Below the pieces are notes generated by a model. The model was not told where the DNA came from and ran no database searches. It worked only from the letters and a program-made list of their open reading frames with translations. From the NCBI GenBank assembly GCA_020725865.1, contig DYEC01000012.1, forward strand, positions 367,440 to 431,439: a stretch of 64,000 bases of DNA, given 5' to 3'. This DNA comes from Anaerolinea sp. GTDB lineage: Bacteria > Chloroflexota > Anaerolineae > Anaerolineales > Anaerolineaceae. The translations under genes were made by a program, and so were the position numbers. The first letter of the stretch is position 1, and every line of letters starts with the position of its first letter. Positions 36,826 to 44,769 of this stretch are shown here, one piece after another.

Positions 36826-36866
36826 AGCTTACAATAACACACTGAGTTTGTCAAGTGGTATTTGAC
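36826..36866 (-). promoter_or_regulatory. Promoter with palindromic operator (site 2) of the E1/E2/deaminase/importer operon
   Basis: Minus-strand TTGACA (36854-36849) is followed after 17 bases by TAAGCT (36831-36826). The -35 lies inside the near-palindrome GTCAAGT-GGT-ATTTGAC (36850-36866), with symmetry extending 3 more bases on each side. A second inverted repeat GTCAA-AC-TTGAC sits at 36877-36888. The arrangement suits repression by blocking the -35. Confidence 0.72.
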
Positions 36867-36905
36867 AAAAGTTTTAGTCAAACTTGACATTTGTCTAATA
36901 AAAAG

Positions 36906-37682
36906 TTACAGACTTAATTTTTCAATATTTAGTAATCGAAAAGGCTGTTCAAGCAATTCAATTACCCGTGTTAAGAACTTTGCTGCTGACAAATAATCGA
37001 CTGTTTTTGAATCAAAACGCAGGATGACTGGCAATGTATCCAAAAGACAAACTTTAGCGTTGCAGCCAAACGGGCGTGGGGAAATTCCAGCAAAACCAAT
37101 TGAAAAAATGAATGGGTTATCAAACTGCGGCACAAACCAATCTACGCGCGACTCGGTTAAGTCCGTCATAAGAAAAGAATTCCCAACTATGCTTGCATCA
37201 AAAGTCATTCCGGGTTCCTGCTTTCTAAGGCGTTTCATATCAGACAATGATATGCTTTCCGTTTTTGAAATAGCATAAACCTGATAATTGTTTTGAGTTT
37301 CATCAAACACTGCCAGGTTTAGAGGAACAAACCTGTCTGTATGTGCATTCCGTTTCAATTTCAATAGATCATCTGAGTCTAGCAAAGCACACGCCACAAT
37401 GTATGCCAGCAAATCCCTCTTCTTGAGCATTTGGTTGAAACGGCTAGACCACAACGGCTGAAATGCGTCCAAAACGCTCAAAAATTCGGTGGCATTTGCC
37501 GTACCACTTACTAAGGCGAGCGTATCTATCGCTGGTTTGTCCTGCTCTAGCGTCCTCTTCGTAGAAACAGCGCGATAAATATCTTCCTTAAGAATACGGC
37601 CTCGCACCCCCGATCCCCGGACTTCAGTCAGGTCAATACCCGCTTCAGAAGCAATTTTCCTTGCTAAAGGTGTAATCTTCAT
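36906..37682 (-). CDS. Degenerate E2-like protein (binding domain plus decayed acyltransferase core)
   Basis: The 258-residue protein starts with a peripheral-subunit-binding domain (ITPLARKIASEAGIDLTEVRGSG), then a diverged E2 core. Where active E2 has DHRxxDG, this protein has DSKTVDYLS, so the catalytic His and the Gly are lost. The lipoyl domain is absent. It is therefore probably a structural or regulatory member of the complex, binding E1 or E3, or a remnant. The reading frame is intact. It lies between the MoaD gene and the E1 promoter, in the AOR-1 operon. Confidence 0.78.
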   Translation of the reverse strand: MKITPLARKIASEAGIDLTEVRGSGVRGRILKEDIYRAVSTKRTLEQDKPAIDTLALVSGTANATEFLSVLDAFQPLWSSRFNQMLKKRDLLAYIVACALLDSDDLLKLKRNAHTDRFVPLNLAVFDETQNNYQVYAISKTESISLSDMKRLRKQEPGMTFDASIVGNSFLMTDLTESRVDWFVPQFDNPFIFSIGFAGISPRPFGCNAKVCLLDTLPVILRFDSKTVDYLSAAKFLTRVIELLEQPFRLLNIEKLSL

Positions 37683-37704
37683 AAAGTCCTGTGTCTCCTA
37701 ACAT

Positions 37705-37986
37705 CTAGGAATAACACCCACCAGATACCGCAGGAAACATCTGAATCTCGTCTTGATCCGCCAGACGGATATTCGCATCTACTATCATTTGACCATTCCG
37801 AAAAATACGCAACCGATGGCTGATTTTGCCTTCATCAGTGAAAGCTAGTCGGCGGAAACTTTCGTTCTCCTCAGAGAGCACTCGAACCAATGAATAGCAG
37901 GTTGCGCCATCCTCTAAAAAACGCTCTTCTGTTTTGCGTCCCAAGTAATCGGCAACCAAGTTGTAATATCTAACTTTAACCTTCAT
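37705..37986 (-). CDS. MoaD/ThiS-like small sulfur-carrier protein, C-terminal GG-CYS
   Basis: The 93-residue ubiquitin-like protein (MKVKVRYYNL start, FRNGQ, DEIQMFPAVSGG) resembles MoaD, which donates sulfur for molybdopterin. The Gly-Gly that must be C-terminal for adenylation is at residues 89-90, followed by Cys-Tyr-Ser. Either the three residues are trimmed or this protein works differently from MoaD. It overlaps the AOR-1 gene end by 11 bases, consistent with service to the tungsten cofactor of that enzyme. Confidence 0.78.
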   Translation of the reverse strand: MKVKVRYYNLVADYLGRKTEERFLEDGATCYSLVRVLSEENESFRRLAFTDEGKISHRLRIFRNGQMIVDANIRLADQDEIQMFPAVSGGCYS

Positions 37987-39862
37987 ACACTGACAAACGC
38001 AGGTCAAGCCGGCGCAATGTTTGCTGCGTTGGAATACCTTCCTTTGACCAACCTCTCAATTCGTAATAGCGATCCAACATACGTTCAAGATTTTGAATTA
38101 CCACACCATTTCGAATAGGTTTTTCAGAAGGAATGCCCATGCCTGTTTCTGGATCAATTTTATATTCCCACACGTCTACTGGCTCAGTCAAAAAGCGCTC
38201 AGGAAGACAATCATCCTTCCTATTAAAACCATGTCGCACATTATACATACGTTCGAGATTAACAATACGTTCGCCAATAGTCAAAAGCTCCTGAACAGTA
38301 ACGTCTCTTCCCCACAAAGCGCTTAATCCTTCTGCCAAGTCCTCTGGCGTTGTAGCATAGTTTTCTGCAGAAACAAGTTTACAGATTCCCAAAGCATCAA
38401 CAACAGCACAAAAATGCTCGCTGTGCACCACAATATCTGGTTTGTATTTCTCGTTGTTAGTATCCATTAACTCGTCTAAAATTTCTGCAGGAAAATAGCG
38501 TCGGGCTGCGTCCCAAATTCCCGCCGCATCCATAGTCGGCAGAGCATACAAATGATCAGCCCCACGATTGCCTGTAGCATGGGCTAATCCAAAACTCTTC
38601 GCAACGCGTGGGTCCTGGCGTGGAAGCTCGAGCCCCTTGACTTGCATGGCAAAACGTTCAGCACCAAAACCAATTCGCTCTGCTGCCTTTTTTGTTCCAT
38701 CAGCAAGAATATCCCCAATCCCTTCACGACGTGCAATTTTTTCGATTAACCCCAGAACCGATTTCTCATCTCCCCATTCCAAAGAGAGTTCAGGATCCTT
38801 GAGAAGACCATGTTCAGCACATTCGAGAGCAAAAGCGATCGTAACACCAGTCGAGATAGTATCCAATCCAAGTTCATTACATCTGAGATTAGAGTAAATG
38901 ATCGCTTCCATATTTGAAACCCATGGCATCGGTCCTAGGGCTGAAATGCTTTCATATTCGGGACCTCCAGTACCGCAGGCATATTCTCCATCTGGCACGA
39001 CGCTTTCTCGTCCACAATGTACTGGACAAGCATAACAGCCTTTATGGCGGGGCACATACTGATCTAGCGTCTTGGCGCTAATCTTCTGAACAAAAGGAAC
39101 CTGTACCCGCTGATGATTTCTGGACGGCATTGCTCCAGACATATTTTGAATATCTACTAGAATCGAGGTTCCATATCGTCTCAAGTCTTCCAGCCTTGGG
39201 TCTGAAGACAATCGTCCCATCATTTCTTTAGCTTTTGCCTTGAACGCTTCTGGTAAATCGTGACGGCTAGCTTGGGCTTTGACAACCACAGCCTTGAGCA
39301 ATTTACTACCCATCACTGCACCACCGCCACCTCTGGCGGTAGCGCGGCTACGATCATTAATCACCCCTGCTATTAAGACACGGTTTTCTCCCGCGGGACC
39401 TATACAAGCAACACGTCCAAGTTTTTCTAGTGTTTCGCTGGTTGGGGTGATCTCTTTTCCCCAAAGATCGTTCGCGGGTCGTATTTCTATTTTGGAATCG
39501 GTTACGAAAACATAAACAGGGCTGGAAGCCTTGCCGGTAATTACCAGAGCATCGTAACCGGCTCGAGCCAGTTCGGCGCCAAAATAACCGCCCGAATTAG
39601 CGTGTCCATACGCACCTGTAACAGGAGACTTGAATGTAATGTGACCTCGTGAGGAAGTTGGCCAAGTGGTACCACAAAAAGCACCCGCAGAAAAGATCAA
39701 AACGTTTTCAGGGGATAAAGGATCAACATCAGGACCAGCGAGTTCATACAATAATTTGCTGCCATAACCGCGCCCCCCAATAAATAGCAACAGGTCTTCC
39801 CTATTGGTGGTCCTAACAATAACTTCACCAGTGGTTAGGTTAACAAAAGCTGTATTTGCCAT
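37976..39862 (-). CDS. Tungsten aldehyde:ferredoxin oxidoreductase family protein, AOR-1
   Basis: The 628-residue protein has the pterin-binding GGRGYGSKLL (residues 29-38), the 4Fe-4S ligands C276, C279 and C283 (CYACPVHC) plus C494 in DALGICKLV, and the GPEYES motif. AOR-family enzymes oxidise aldehydes (or reduce acids) with ferredoxin, or act on other substrates such as benzoyl-CoA. The start at 39862 is chosen because GGAG lies 6 bases upstream. Earlier in-frame starts are closer to the transcription start. It leads an operon with MoaD and the degenerate E2. Confidence 0.9.
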   Translation of the reverse strand: MANTAFVNLTTGEVIVRTTNREDLLLFIGGRGYGSKLLYELAGPDVDPLSPENVLIFSAGAFCGTTWPTSSRGHITFKSPVTGAYGHANSGGYFGAELARAGYDALVITGKASSPVYVFVTDSKIEIRPANDLWGKEITPTSETLEKLGRVACIGPAGENRVLIAGVINDRSRATARGGGGAVMGSKLLKAVVVKAQASRHDLPEAFKAKAKEMMGRLSSDPRLEDLRRYGTSILVDIQNMSGAMPSRNHQRVQVPFVQKISAKTLDQYVPRHKGCYACPVHCGRESVVPDGEYACGTGGPEYESISALGPMPWVSNMEAIIYSNLRCNELGLDTISTGVTIAFALECAEHGLLKDPELSLEWGDEKSVLGLIEKIARREGIGDILADGTKKAAERIGFGAERFAMQVKGLELPRQDPRVAKSFGLAHATGNRGADHLYALPTMDAAGIWDAARRYFPAEILDELMDTNNEKYKPDIVVHSEHFCAVVDALGICKLVSAENYATTPEDLAEGLSALWGRDVTVQELLTIGERIVNLERMYNVRHGFNRKDDCLPERFLTEPVDVWEYKIDPETGMGIPSEKPIRNGVVIQNLERMLDRYYELRGWSKEGIPTQQTLRRLDLRLSVYEG

Positions 39863-39917
39863 GGGCATCTCCAGTTTCTTAAACGATTGCCAGGGAAACA
39901 AATAAATAACTATGTTG

Positions 39918-39946
39918 ATTATATTTTAATTTTTGTAAAGTGGCAA
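39918..39946 (-). promoter_or_regulatory. Promoter of the AOR-1 operon
   Basis: Minus-strand TTGCCA (39946-39941) and TATAAT (39923-39918), exactly 17 bases apart, give transcription start near 39911 and a 5' leader of about 50 bases. The -35 lies within the operator at 39935-39951. Confidence 0.75.
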
Positions 39947-39951
39947 TTGAC
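39935..39951. promoter_or_regulatory. Shared operator (site 3) over two divergent promoters
   Basis: GTAAAGT-GGC-AATTGAC is the site 3 copy of the island palindrome. It covers the full -35 of the AOR-1 promoter (39941-39946) and most of the -35 of the cyclohydrolase-homologue promoter (39947-39952). One bound protein would control both directions. Confidence 0.72.
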
Positions 39952-39975
39952 ATTGGTCATGCTTAAAGCTAGAAT
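39947..39975 (+). promoter_or_regulatory. Promoter of the Mch homologue
   Basis: TTGACA (39947-39952) and TAGAAT (39970-39975) with a 17-base spacer form a near-consensus promoter, about 70 bases before the ATG at 40047, which has a GGGAG site 12 bases upstream. Confidence 0.78.
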
Positions 39976-40046
39976 TATCTTGTCCCACTGTAATTTTACT
40001 CTTTAGCAAAGAGAACTGAAGCAAATTATGGGAGAAAACCAAGACT

Positions 40047-41003
40047 ATGATCAGTGTAAACAGAGAAGCACTAAAAATCGTTGGAACCATCCTGGATAAT
40101 GCTGAAAGACTGGGGGTTTCGATATCAAAGCTCAGCAACGGGACAACCGTGATTGACATGGGACAGAAGGTTCCAGGAAGTTGGCTGGCTGGGAAGTACT
40201 TCGCAGAAATTACAATGGGAGGAATGGGAGAGGTAACCTTTGGTACCTTCAACCTGGATGGTTACATGCTTCCTTCCGTGATCGTTAACTCAGCCAACCC
40301 CTTAATCGCCGGTTGGGTTTGTCAAAAACATGCCGAGCCAATTCCTGGGTCAGAACATCAACCTATCCTGACCGGGCCCGCCAAAGCATTGTTACATCCC
40401 CCAGATTTCAGCGTTACTTATGTGAATTACCATGACGATAGTCCTTACGCGGTAGCTCCACTGCAAACCAGTTACCCAATCACTGATGATATTGCTTTGT
40501 CTTTTGCAAGGGCATGTCAAATTAATCCTGAAAATCTGTTTATTCTGGTTGCTCCCTCAAACAGCTTGGTCTGTGCGATTCAGGTAACCGCCAGACCATT
40601 GGATAATCTTATGCACCGGCTACAAGAGGAAGGATTTGACATTAAGAAAACACGCTACGCAATTGCGAGTGCGCCACTGCCGCCTTTAGCTAACGATGAA
40701 TTAGAGGCAATGGGAAGAATCAACGACAGCCTACTATATGGTGGTCACGTTGTCATCTACGTAGAAGCGAAGGATGAGGAGATTGAACAGGTTTTGGAAA
40801 AACTACCAACAAAAGCCTGTTCGGAGTATGGTAAACCGTTCCGTCAAATTTTTGAAGAAAATGACTGTGACTTTCATAAAATTGATTTGCGAGTCCATTC
40901 AACAGCACGAATACAGTTCAACAATATCACATCTGGACATAGCTTTATTACCGGTGAAATCAATTATGATCTATTGAAGAAATCGTTCTTTGGAAATTAC
41001 TAA
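40047..41003 (+). CDS. mch: Methenyl-tetrahydromethanopterin cyclohydrolase homologue
   Basis: The 318-residue protein is recognisably Mch: ISVNREALKIV start, a GTTVIDMG-type strand, the GMGEVTFG loop, and the LTGPAKALLHPP and SPYAV segments are conserved, and the length equals the archaeal enzymes. Mch hydrolyses methenyl-H4MPT to formyl-H4MPT. No other H4MPT gene (formyltransferase, Mtd, Fae) is in the window, and the cofactor is unusual outside archaea and methylotrophs. It may act on a folate-type or other ring. It is the only rightward gene among leftward neighbours and is co-regulated with AOR-1. Confidence 0.87.
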   Translation: MISVNREALKIVGTILDNAERLGVSISKLSNGTTVIDMGQKVPGSWLAGKYFAEITMGGMGEVTFGTFNLDGYMLPSVIVNSANPLIAGWVCQKHAEPIPGSEHQPILTGPAKALLHPPDFSVTYVNYHDDSPYAVAPLQTSYPITDDIALSFARACQINPENLFILVAPSNSLVCAIQVTARPLDNLMHRLQEEGFDIKKTRYAIASAPLPPLANDELEAMGRINDSLLYGGHVVIYVEAKDEEIEQVLEKLPTKACSEYGKPFRQIFEENDCDFHKIDLRVHSTARIQFNNITSGHSFITGEINYDLLKKSFFGNY

Positions 41004-41034
41004 AAAATTCAAAAGCAAAAATTTTGTGTCAAAA

Positions 41035-41074
41035 GAATTGCTCCAGCCCACTAATTTGTTAGCTGGAGCAATTC
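41035..41074. terminator. Bidirectional terminator between Mch homologue and importer 2
   Basis: A perfect 13-bp stem GAATTGCTCCAGC/GCTGGAGCAATTC (41035-41047 with 41062-41074, 14-base loop) sits between the convergent genes. Only a short T-run follows on the minus strand (TTCTTTTG), so termination may be partial in each direction. Confidence 0.65.
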
Positions 41075-41096
41075 CTTCCAAATCCATTTCAATTAA

Positions 41097-42035
41097 TCAT
41101 AAGGTGCGTTTCTCACGATCATAATTCTTTCCTAGGAAAGCTGGTGTCGTAGACCGCTTGAAGGTTAACATCATTACCAGAATAGTTGCTACATAAGGCA
41201 ACATTAACAGAAACTGGTATGGTATCCCTACACTCTGAACCTGGACACGGTAAGAAAGTACTTCGATTCCAGCAAAAAACAGTGAACCGAGAAAAATGGG
41301 CAGAGGACGCCATCCACCAAAGAATGCTAGCGCGCTAGATAGCCAGCCGCGTCCGCGTGTCATCTGCTCGGTAAATGTGCCCGTGTATACCATAGGAAGA
41401 TAAACCCCTGCCAACCCAATCAACATGCATCCGATAATCACCGCAATATAGCGCTGAAGACTTACATTAATCCCCAGACTATCTGCAGCTTTGGGATTTT
41501 CGCCCACAGAGCGCATTTCCAATCCCCAGCTGGTTTTATACAAGAAATAGTACAAAAGCATCGAAATCAGTATAGAGAGATAAACTAGGATGTTATGATT
41601 GAAGAAGATATCACCAATTATTGGAATTTGTCGTAAGGCGGGAATAGGAACATCTTGCAATGTCGGAATGAGCGGAGGTGTTAACGTTACCCCAATAACC
41701 AGTTTTGGGATCAGGGTAGATAGTCCCACCCCAACAAAATAAAATGACAATCCAATCACAAACTGATTCATCTTCAGCGTAGTTGTCATGTATGCAATCA
41801 GGACCCCATATATCCCCCCTACCAATAAAGCAGCCAACATACCATAAAAAAGACTTCCGGTTTTATAAGACACAATGAAACCCACCGACGCACTGGTAAG
41901 CATAATTCCTTCTTGGGCTACAATAAATACACCCGTACGTCCAGCAAGCATTGTCCCTTGTGCTGCTAAAACAAACGGAACCATCGTTAACAGTAAAGAT
42001 CTTAGAAAGGTGATAAAACCTTGTGAAATATCCAT
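41097..42035 (-). CDS. BMP-type ABC importer 2, permease (NupQ-like)
   Basis: The 312-residue membrane protein has the family loops LAGRTGVFIVAQEGIMLTSA and SWGLEMRSVGENPKAADSLGIN. It is the second permease of a nucleoside-class importer and the last gene of the operon that runs leftward from 49758. Compared with the importer 1 counterpart it is similar in length and layout but clearly diverged. Confidence 0.88.
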   Translation of the reverse strand: MDISQGFITFLRSLLLTMVPFVLAAQGTMLAGRTGVFIVAQEGIMLTSASVGFIVSYKTGSLFYGMLAALLVGGIYGVLIAYMTTTLKMNQFVIGLSFYFVGVGLSTLIPKLVIGVTLTPPLIPTLQDVPIPALRQIPIIGDIFFNHNILVYLSILISMLLYYFLYKTSWGLEMRSVGENPKAADSLGINVSLQRYIAVIIGCMLIGLAGVYLPMVYTGTFTEQMTRGRGWLSSALAFFGGWRPLPIFLGSLFFAGIEVLSYRVQVQSVGIPYQFLLMLPYVATILVMMLTFKRSTTPAFLGKNYDREKRTL

Positions 42036-42040
42036 AACGA

Positions 42041-43078
42041 TTATCTCCTCCTCACCACATCAGACAAGAGGACAAACAACAGCACAAGAGCCTCAACGAT
42101 GTAAACCACTTCAATCGGGATCATAAGCGTGCGCTGCATCGCACTGGCGCCAACTTCAAGAATAGAGATGAAAAACGCCACAAAAGGCACCGCCAGACTG
42201 CTCCCCCCGGAGATCAATCCAATAATGATCCCAAGAATTTTGAAATTAGAGTGCATTCCTTCAATTAAGTGATGTTGAATACCAGCTACTTCAATCGCTC
42301 CGCCCAATCCTGCCAGTGCACCGGCTATAAGTAGTCCCAGCACAAACATCACTCGTGTATTGATGCCATAAACCGAAGCTGCTCTTGGATTTGCACCAGT
42401 GGCGACAATATCATAACCTAATGTGCTTCGATCTGTAAAATAATAAATCCCCACAGCAACCAACAACAGGATAATAATACCAGAATGCAGTGGGGGATTG
42501 CCAACCAACATGGGCAAATGCCCACCATCACCAATTGGTAATGTAGTCGGGTGACCCGCCGTTGGATCTCCCCAAACCGCAGTAGCAATATAATTAACCA
42601 GAGCAAAACTGACAAAGTTCAAAAGTACTGTAGTCAGAATCTCACTGATCTTAAACTGATAGAGCAGCCAACCGGGAATAAGTCCCCATAAACCGCCCAT
42701 CACGATCCCCCCCAATAACACCAGCGGTAAGAGAATATATGTGGGCAAGTTGGCGCCTAAGATGCCAACAGCAGTTGCCCCAATCGCACCCATTAAGAAT
42801 TGACCTTCACCACCGATATTGAATTTACCAGTCTTGTAAGGTACCGTGAAGGAAAATGCCAATAAAGTCAACGGAATAAATTTCAAGAGCGTTTGGGTAA
42901 AACCGTTTACTGTTCGAAAAGACGTAAACAAAATGGTCTGGTAAGCCTTCAGCGGGTTATAACCCATAGCCGCGATAAAAACTCCTGAAGCAATGAACGC
43001 CAGTACAACGGCTAGAAAATAAGAAGCAAACGTGTTGGAAAGTATTTTTTTCATAATTTCACGATACCACCAGAACAT
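42041..43078 (-). CDS. BMP-type ABC importer 2, permease (NupP-like)
   Basis: The roughly 345-residue membrane protein contains TGKFNIGGEGQFLMGA and LGYDIVATGANPRAASVYGIN. The first ATG overlaps the stop of the ATPase gene (TGATG). A later ATG at 43054 (MKKILSNTF) is an alternative. It lacks the roughly 70-residue insertion seen in the importer 1 permease. Confidence 0.87.
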   Translation of the reverse strand: MFWWYREIMKKILSNTFASYFLAVVLAFIASGVFIAAMGYNPLKAYQTILFTSFRTVNGFTQTLLKFIPLTLLAFSFTVPYKTGKFNIGGEGQFLMGAIGATAVGILGANLPTYILLPLVLLGGIVMGGLWGLIPGWLLYQFKISEILTTVLLNFVSFALVNYIATAVWGDPTAGHPTTLPIGDGGHLPMLVGNPPLHSGIIILLLVAVGIYYFTDRSTLGYDIVATGANPRAASVYGINTRVMFVLGLLIAGALAGLGGAIEVAGIQHHLIEGMHSNFKILGIIIGLISGGSSLAVPFVAFFISILEVGASAMQRTLMIPIEVVYIVEALVLLFVLLSDVVRRR

Positions 43079-44637
43079 CAAAGGTTTCGTTTAACACCAC
43101 TCATCATGCGTCCTATCTCATACTTTTCAAACTGATCCCGGTTGAGAATTCCAACCAGCTCTCCACGATACATAACCCCAAGACGGTCACACAATAACAA
43201 TAACTCGTCTAAATCTTCCGACAGGAGCAAGGTGGAATACCCCTGACGCTTCCTCTCAAGCAACTTATGGTATACAAAATCCATGGAGGGGATATCCAGC
43301 CCGCGCGTTGGGTTATGTGCAACCAGTAGACTATCACCCGCATGAGCAAAAGCGCGAGCAATCATCACACGTTGTATGTTACCGCCAGATAGATTGGCGG
43401 CAGTATCTGCAGGCCCAGATGTCTTAATGTTGTATTCCTTAATCAGCTCTTTTGATACTTCATAGACTTTTCGCCAGTTAATAAAGCCCTTCTTACTGTA
43501 AGGCTCTTGGCGATGCGCTCCAAGTATCAAATTGTGAGCAACTGTTGCTTTGGGCAGGTAACCATCCTCAAGACGGTCTTCCGGAATATAAGTAATGCCT
43601 TCTCGGAGAAGGTCTGAGGAGATCATCTGCGACGACGACTTTCCATAGACCTTGATCTCGCCAGCACTGATTGGGCGTATCCCAACGATGACCTCAGCAA
43701 GCTCAAGCTGCCCATTGCCTGCTACTCCAGCGATTCCGAAAATTTCCCCTTCATGCACCCTTAAGGTAATGTTTTTCAACAATTCTATACCCTGTTCGGA
43801 AACACAATGTACTTTCTCCATTTCCAAAACAACGCGCTCGCTCAAAGAGCGATTGATTTGTTCGCTTGCACCTTTTGAAAAGATGACACTTTTACTGACG
43901 TCCATCGTCTCGCCCACCATGCCGCGAACAAGCTCCTCTTCAGTAGCAGCGCGCCGATCTATCGTTGTAACATTCTGACCATTGCGCAGAAGCGTAATAC
44001 GGTCACAAACGCTCATCACCTCGCGAAGTTTATGTGTAATAAATACAATACTCAATCCTTCGTTGACCATTACTTTGAGCGTTTGAAATAGGGCATCTAC
44101 TTCTTGGGGGGTTAAATTGGTAGTTGGCTCATCCAGAATCAAAATATCCACACCACGATAGAGCGCTTTCAGAATCTCCACCTTCTGCCGTGTCCCCATG
44201 GGCAATTCATTGACATTTGCAAACGGGTCAACCTCAATTGAAAACCGCTGACATAGCTCTTTGATTTTTCCAGCCTCATAATCAAGATTCAATGTGAAGC
44301 GATTCTTGACCGACGTACCCAAAACAATATTTTGCACAACGGGAAAACTTCCAATTTGCAAAAAATGCTGGTGTACCATTCCAATACCGTAACGAATCGC
44401 ATCTTTTGGAGAGTTAACGGCGATCTTTTTACCCTTCAAAAAAATCTCGCCGGAATCTTCCCGATAAAGTCCATACAATACGTTCATCAAGGTCGTCTTG
44501 CCCGCTCCGTTACCCCCTAAAAGACCATGAATTTCCCTAGCGCGCAACTCAAAATTGACATGATCAAGCGCCTGCAGCGTATCAAACCGCTTACAAATCT
44601 CCTGCATTTGGAGAATGACCTCATGTCCAGATGTCAT
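43078..44637 (-). CDS. BMP-type ABC importer 2, dual ATPase (NupO-like)
   Basis: The 519-residue double ABC ATPase has Walker A GGNGAGKTT in the first half, LDEPTTNLTPQE, and a degenerate second Walker A GVAGNGQLE with LSGGNIQR. It energises importer 2. It is separated from the lipoprotein gene by an intrinsic-terminator-like hairpin, as in importer 1. Confidence 0.92.
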   Translation of the reverse strand: MTSGHEVILQMQEICKRFDTLQALDHVNFELRAREIHGLLGGNGAGKTTLMNVLYGLYREDSGEIFLKGKKIAVNSPKDAIRYGIGMVHQHFLQIGSFPVVQNIVLGTSVKNRFTLNLDYEAGKIKELCQRFSIEVDPFANVNELPMGTRQKVEILKALYRGVDILILDEPTTNLTPQEVDALFQTLKVMVNEGLSIVFITHKLREVMSVCDRITLLRNGQNVTTIDRRAATEEELVRGMVGETMDVSKSVIFSKGASEQINRSLSERVVLEMEKVHCVSEQGIELLKNITLRVHEGEIFGIAGVAGNGQLELAEVIVGIRPISAGEIKVYGKSSSQMISSDLLREGITYIPEDRLEDGYLPKATVAHNLILGAHRQEPYSKKGFINWRKVYEVSKELIKEYNIKTSGPADTAANLSGGNIQRVMIARAFAHAGDSLLVAHNPTRGLDIPSMDFVYHKLLERKRQGYSTLLLSEDLDELLLLCDRLGVMYRGELVGILNRDQFEKYEIGRMMSGVKRNL

Positions 44638-44713
44638 TAGTCACCCTCCCTGGATAAAAGAGCAATTTCTGGTTTCATCAGGACGATCACAATATCCTCG
44701 AAATCAAAGAAGT

Positions 44714-44755
44714 AATAAGAAAAACAAGGGACAGCCACTTTCGTGACTGCCCCTT
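44714..44755 (-). terminator. Intrinsic terminator after the importer 2 lipoprotein gene
   Basis: Minus strand: AAGGGGCAGTCAC pairs with GTGGCTGTCCCTT across a GAAA tetraloop (44755-44726, two G-U pairs), followed by GTTTTTCTTATT. The two A-C mismatches on the plus strand become G-U pairs only on the minus strand, so the element is for minus-strand RNA. Partial read-through would feed the ABC genes. Confidence 0.75.
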
Positions 44756-44769
44756 CCCAACAAATTATA

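Noticed and set aside
36906..37682. Pseudogene call for the degenerate E2
   Set aside because: The frame is intact with a good binding domain, so it may be functional as a non-catalytic subunit. Called CDS.
39862..40046. Molybdenum/tungsten-cofactor riboswitch before AOR-1
   Set aside because: The 5' leader on the AOR side is only about 50 bases, too short for the Moco RNA, and the gap is explained by two promoters and an operator.
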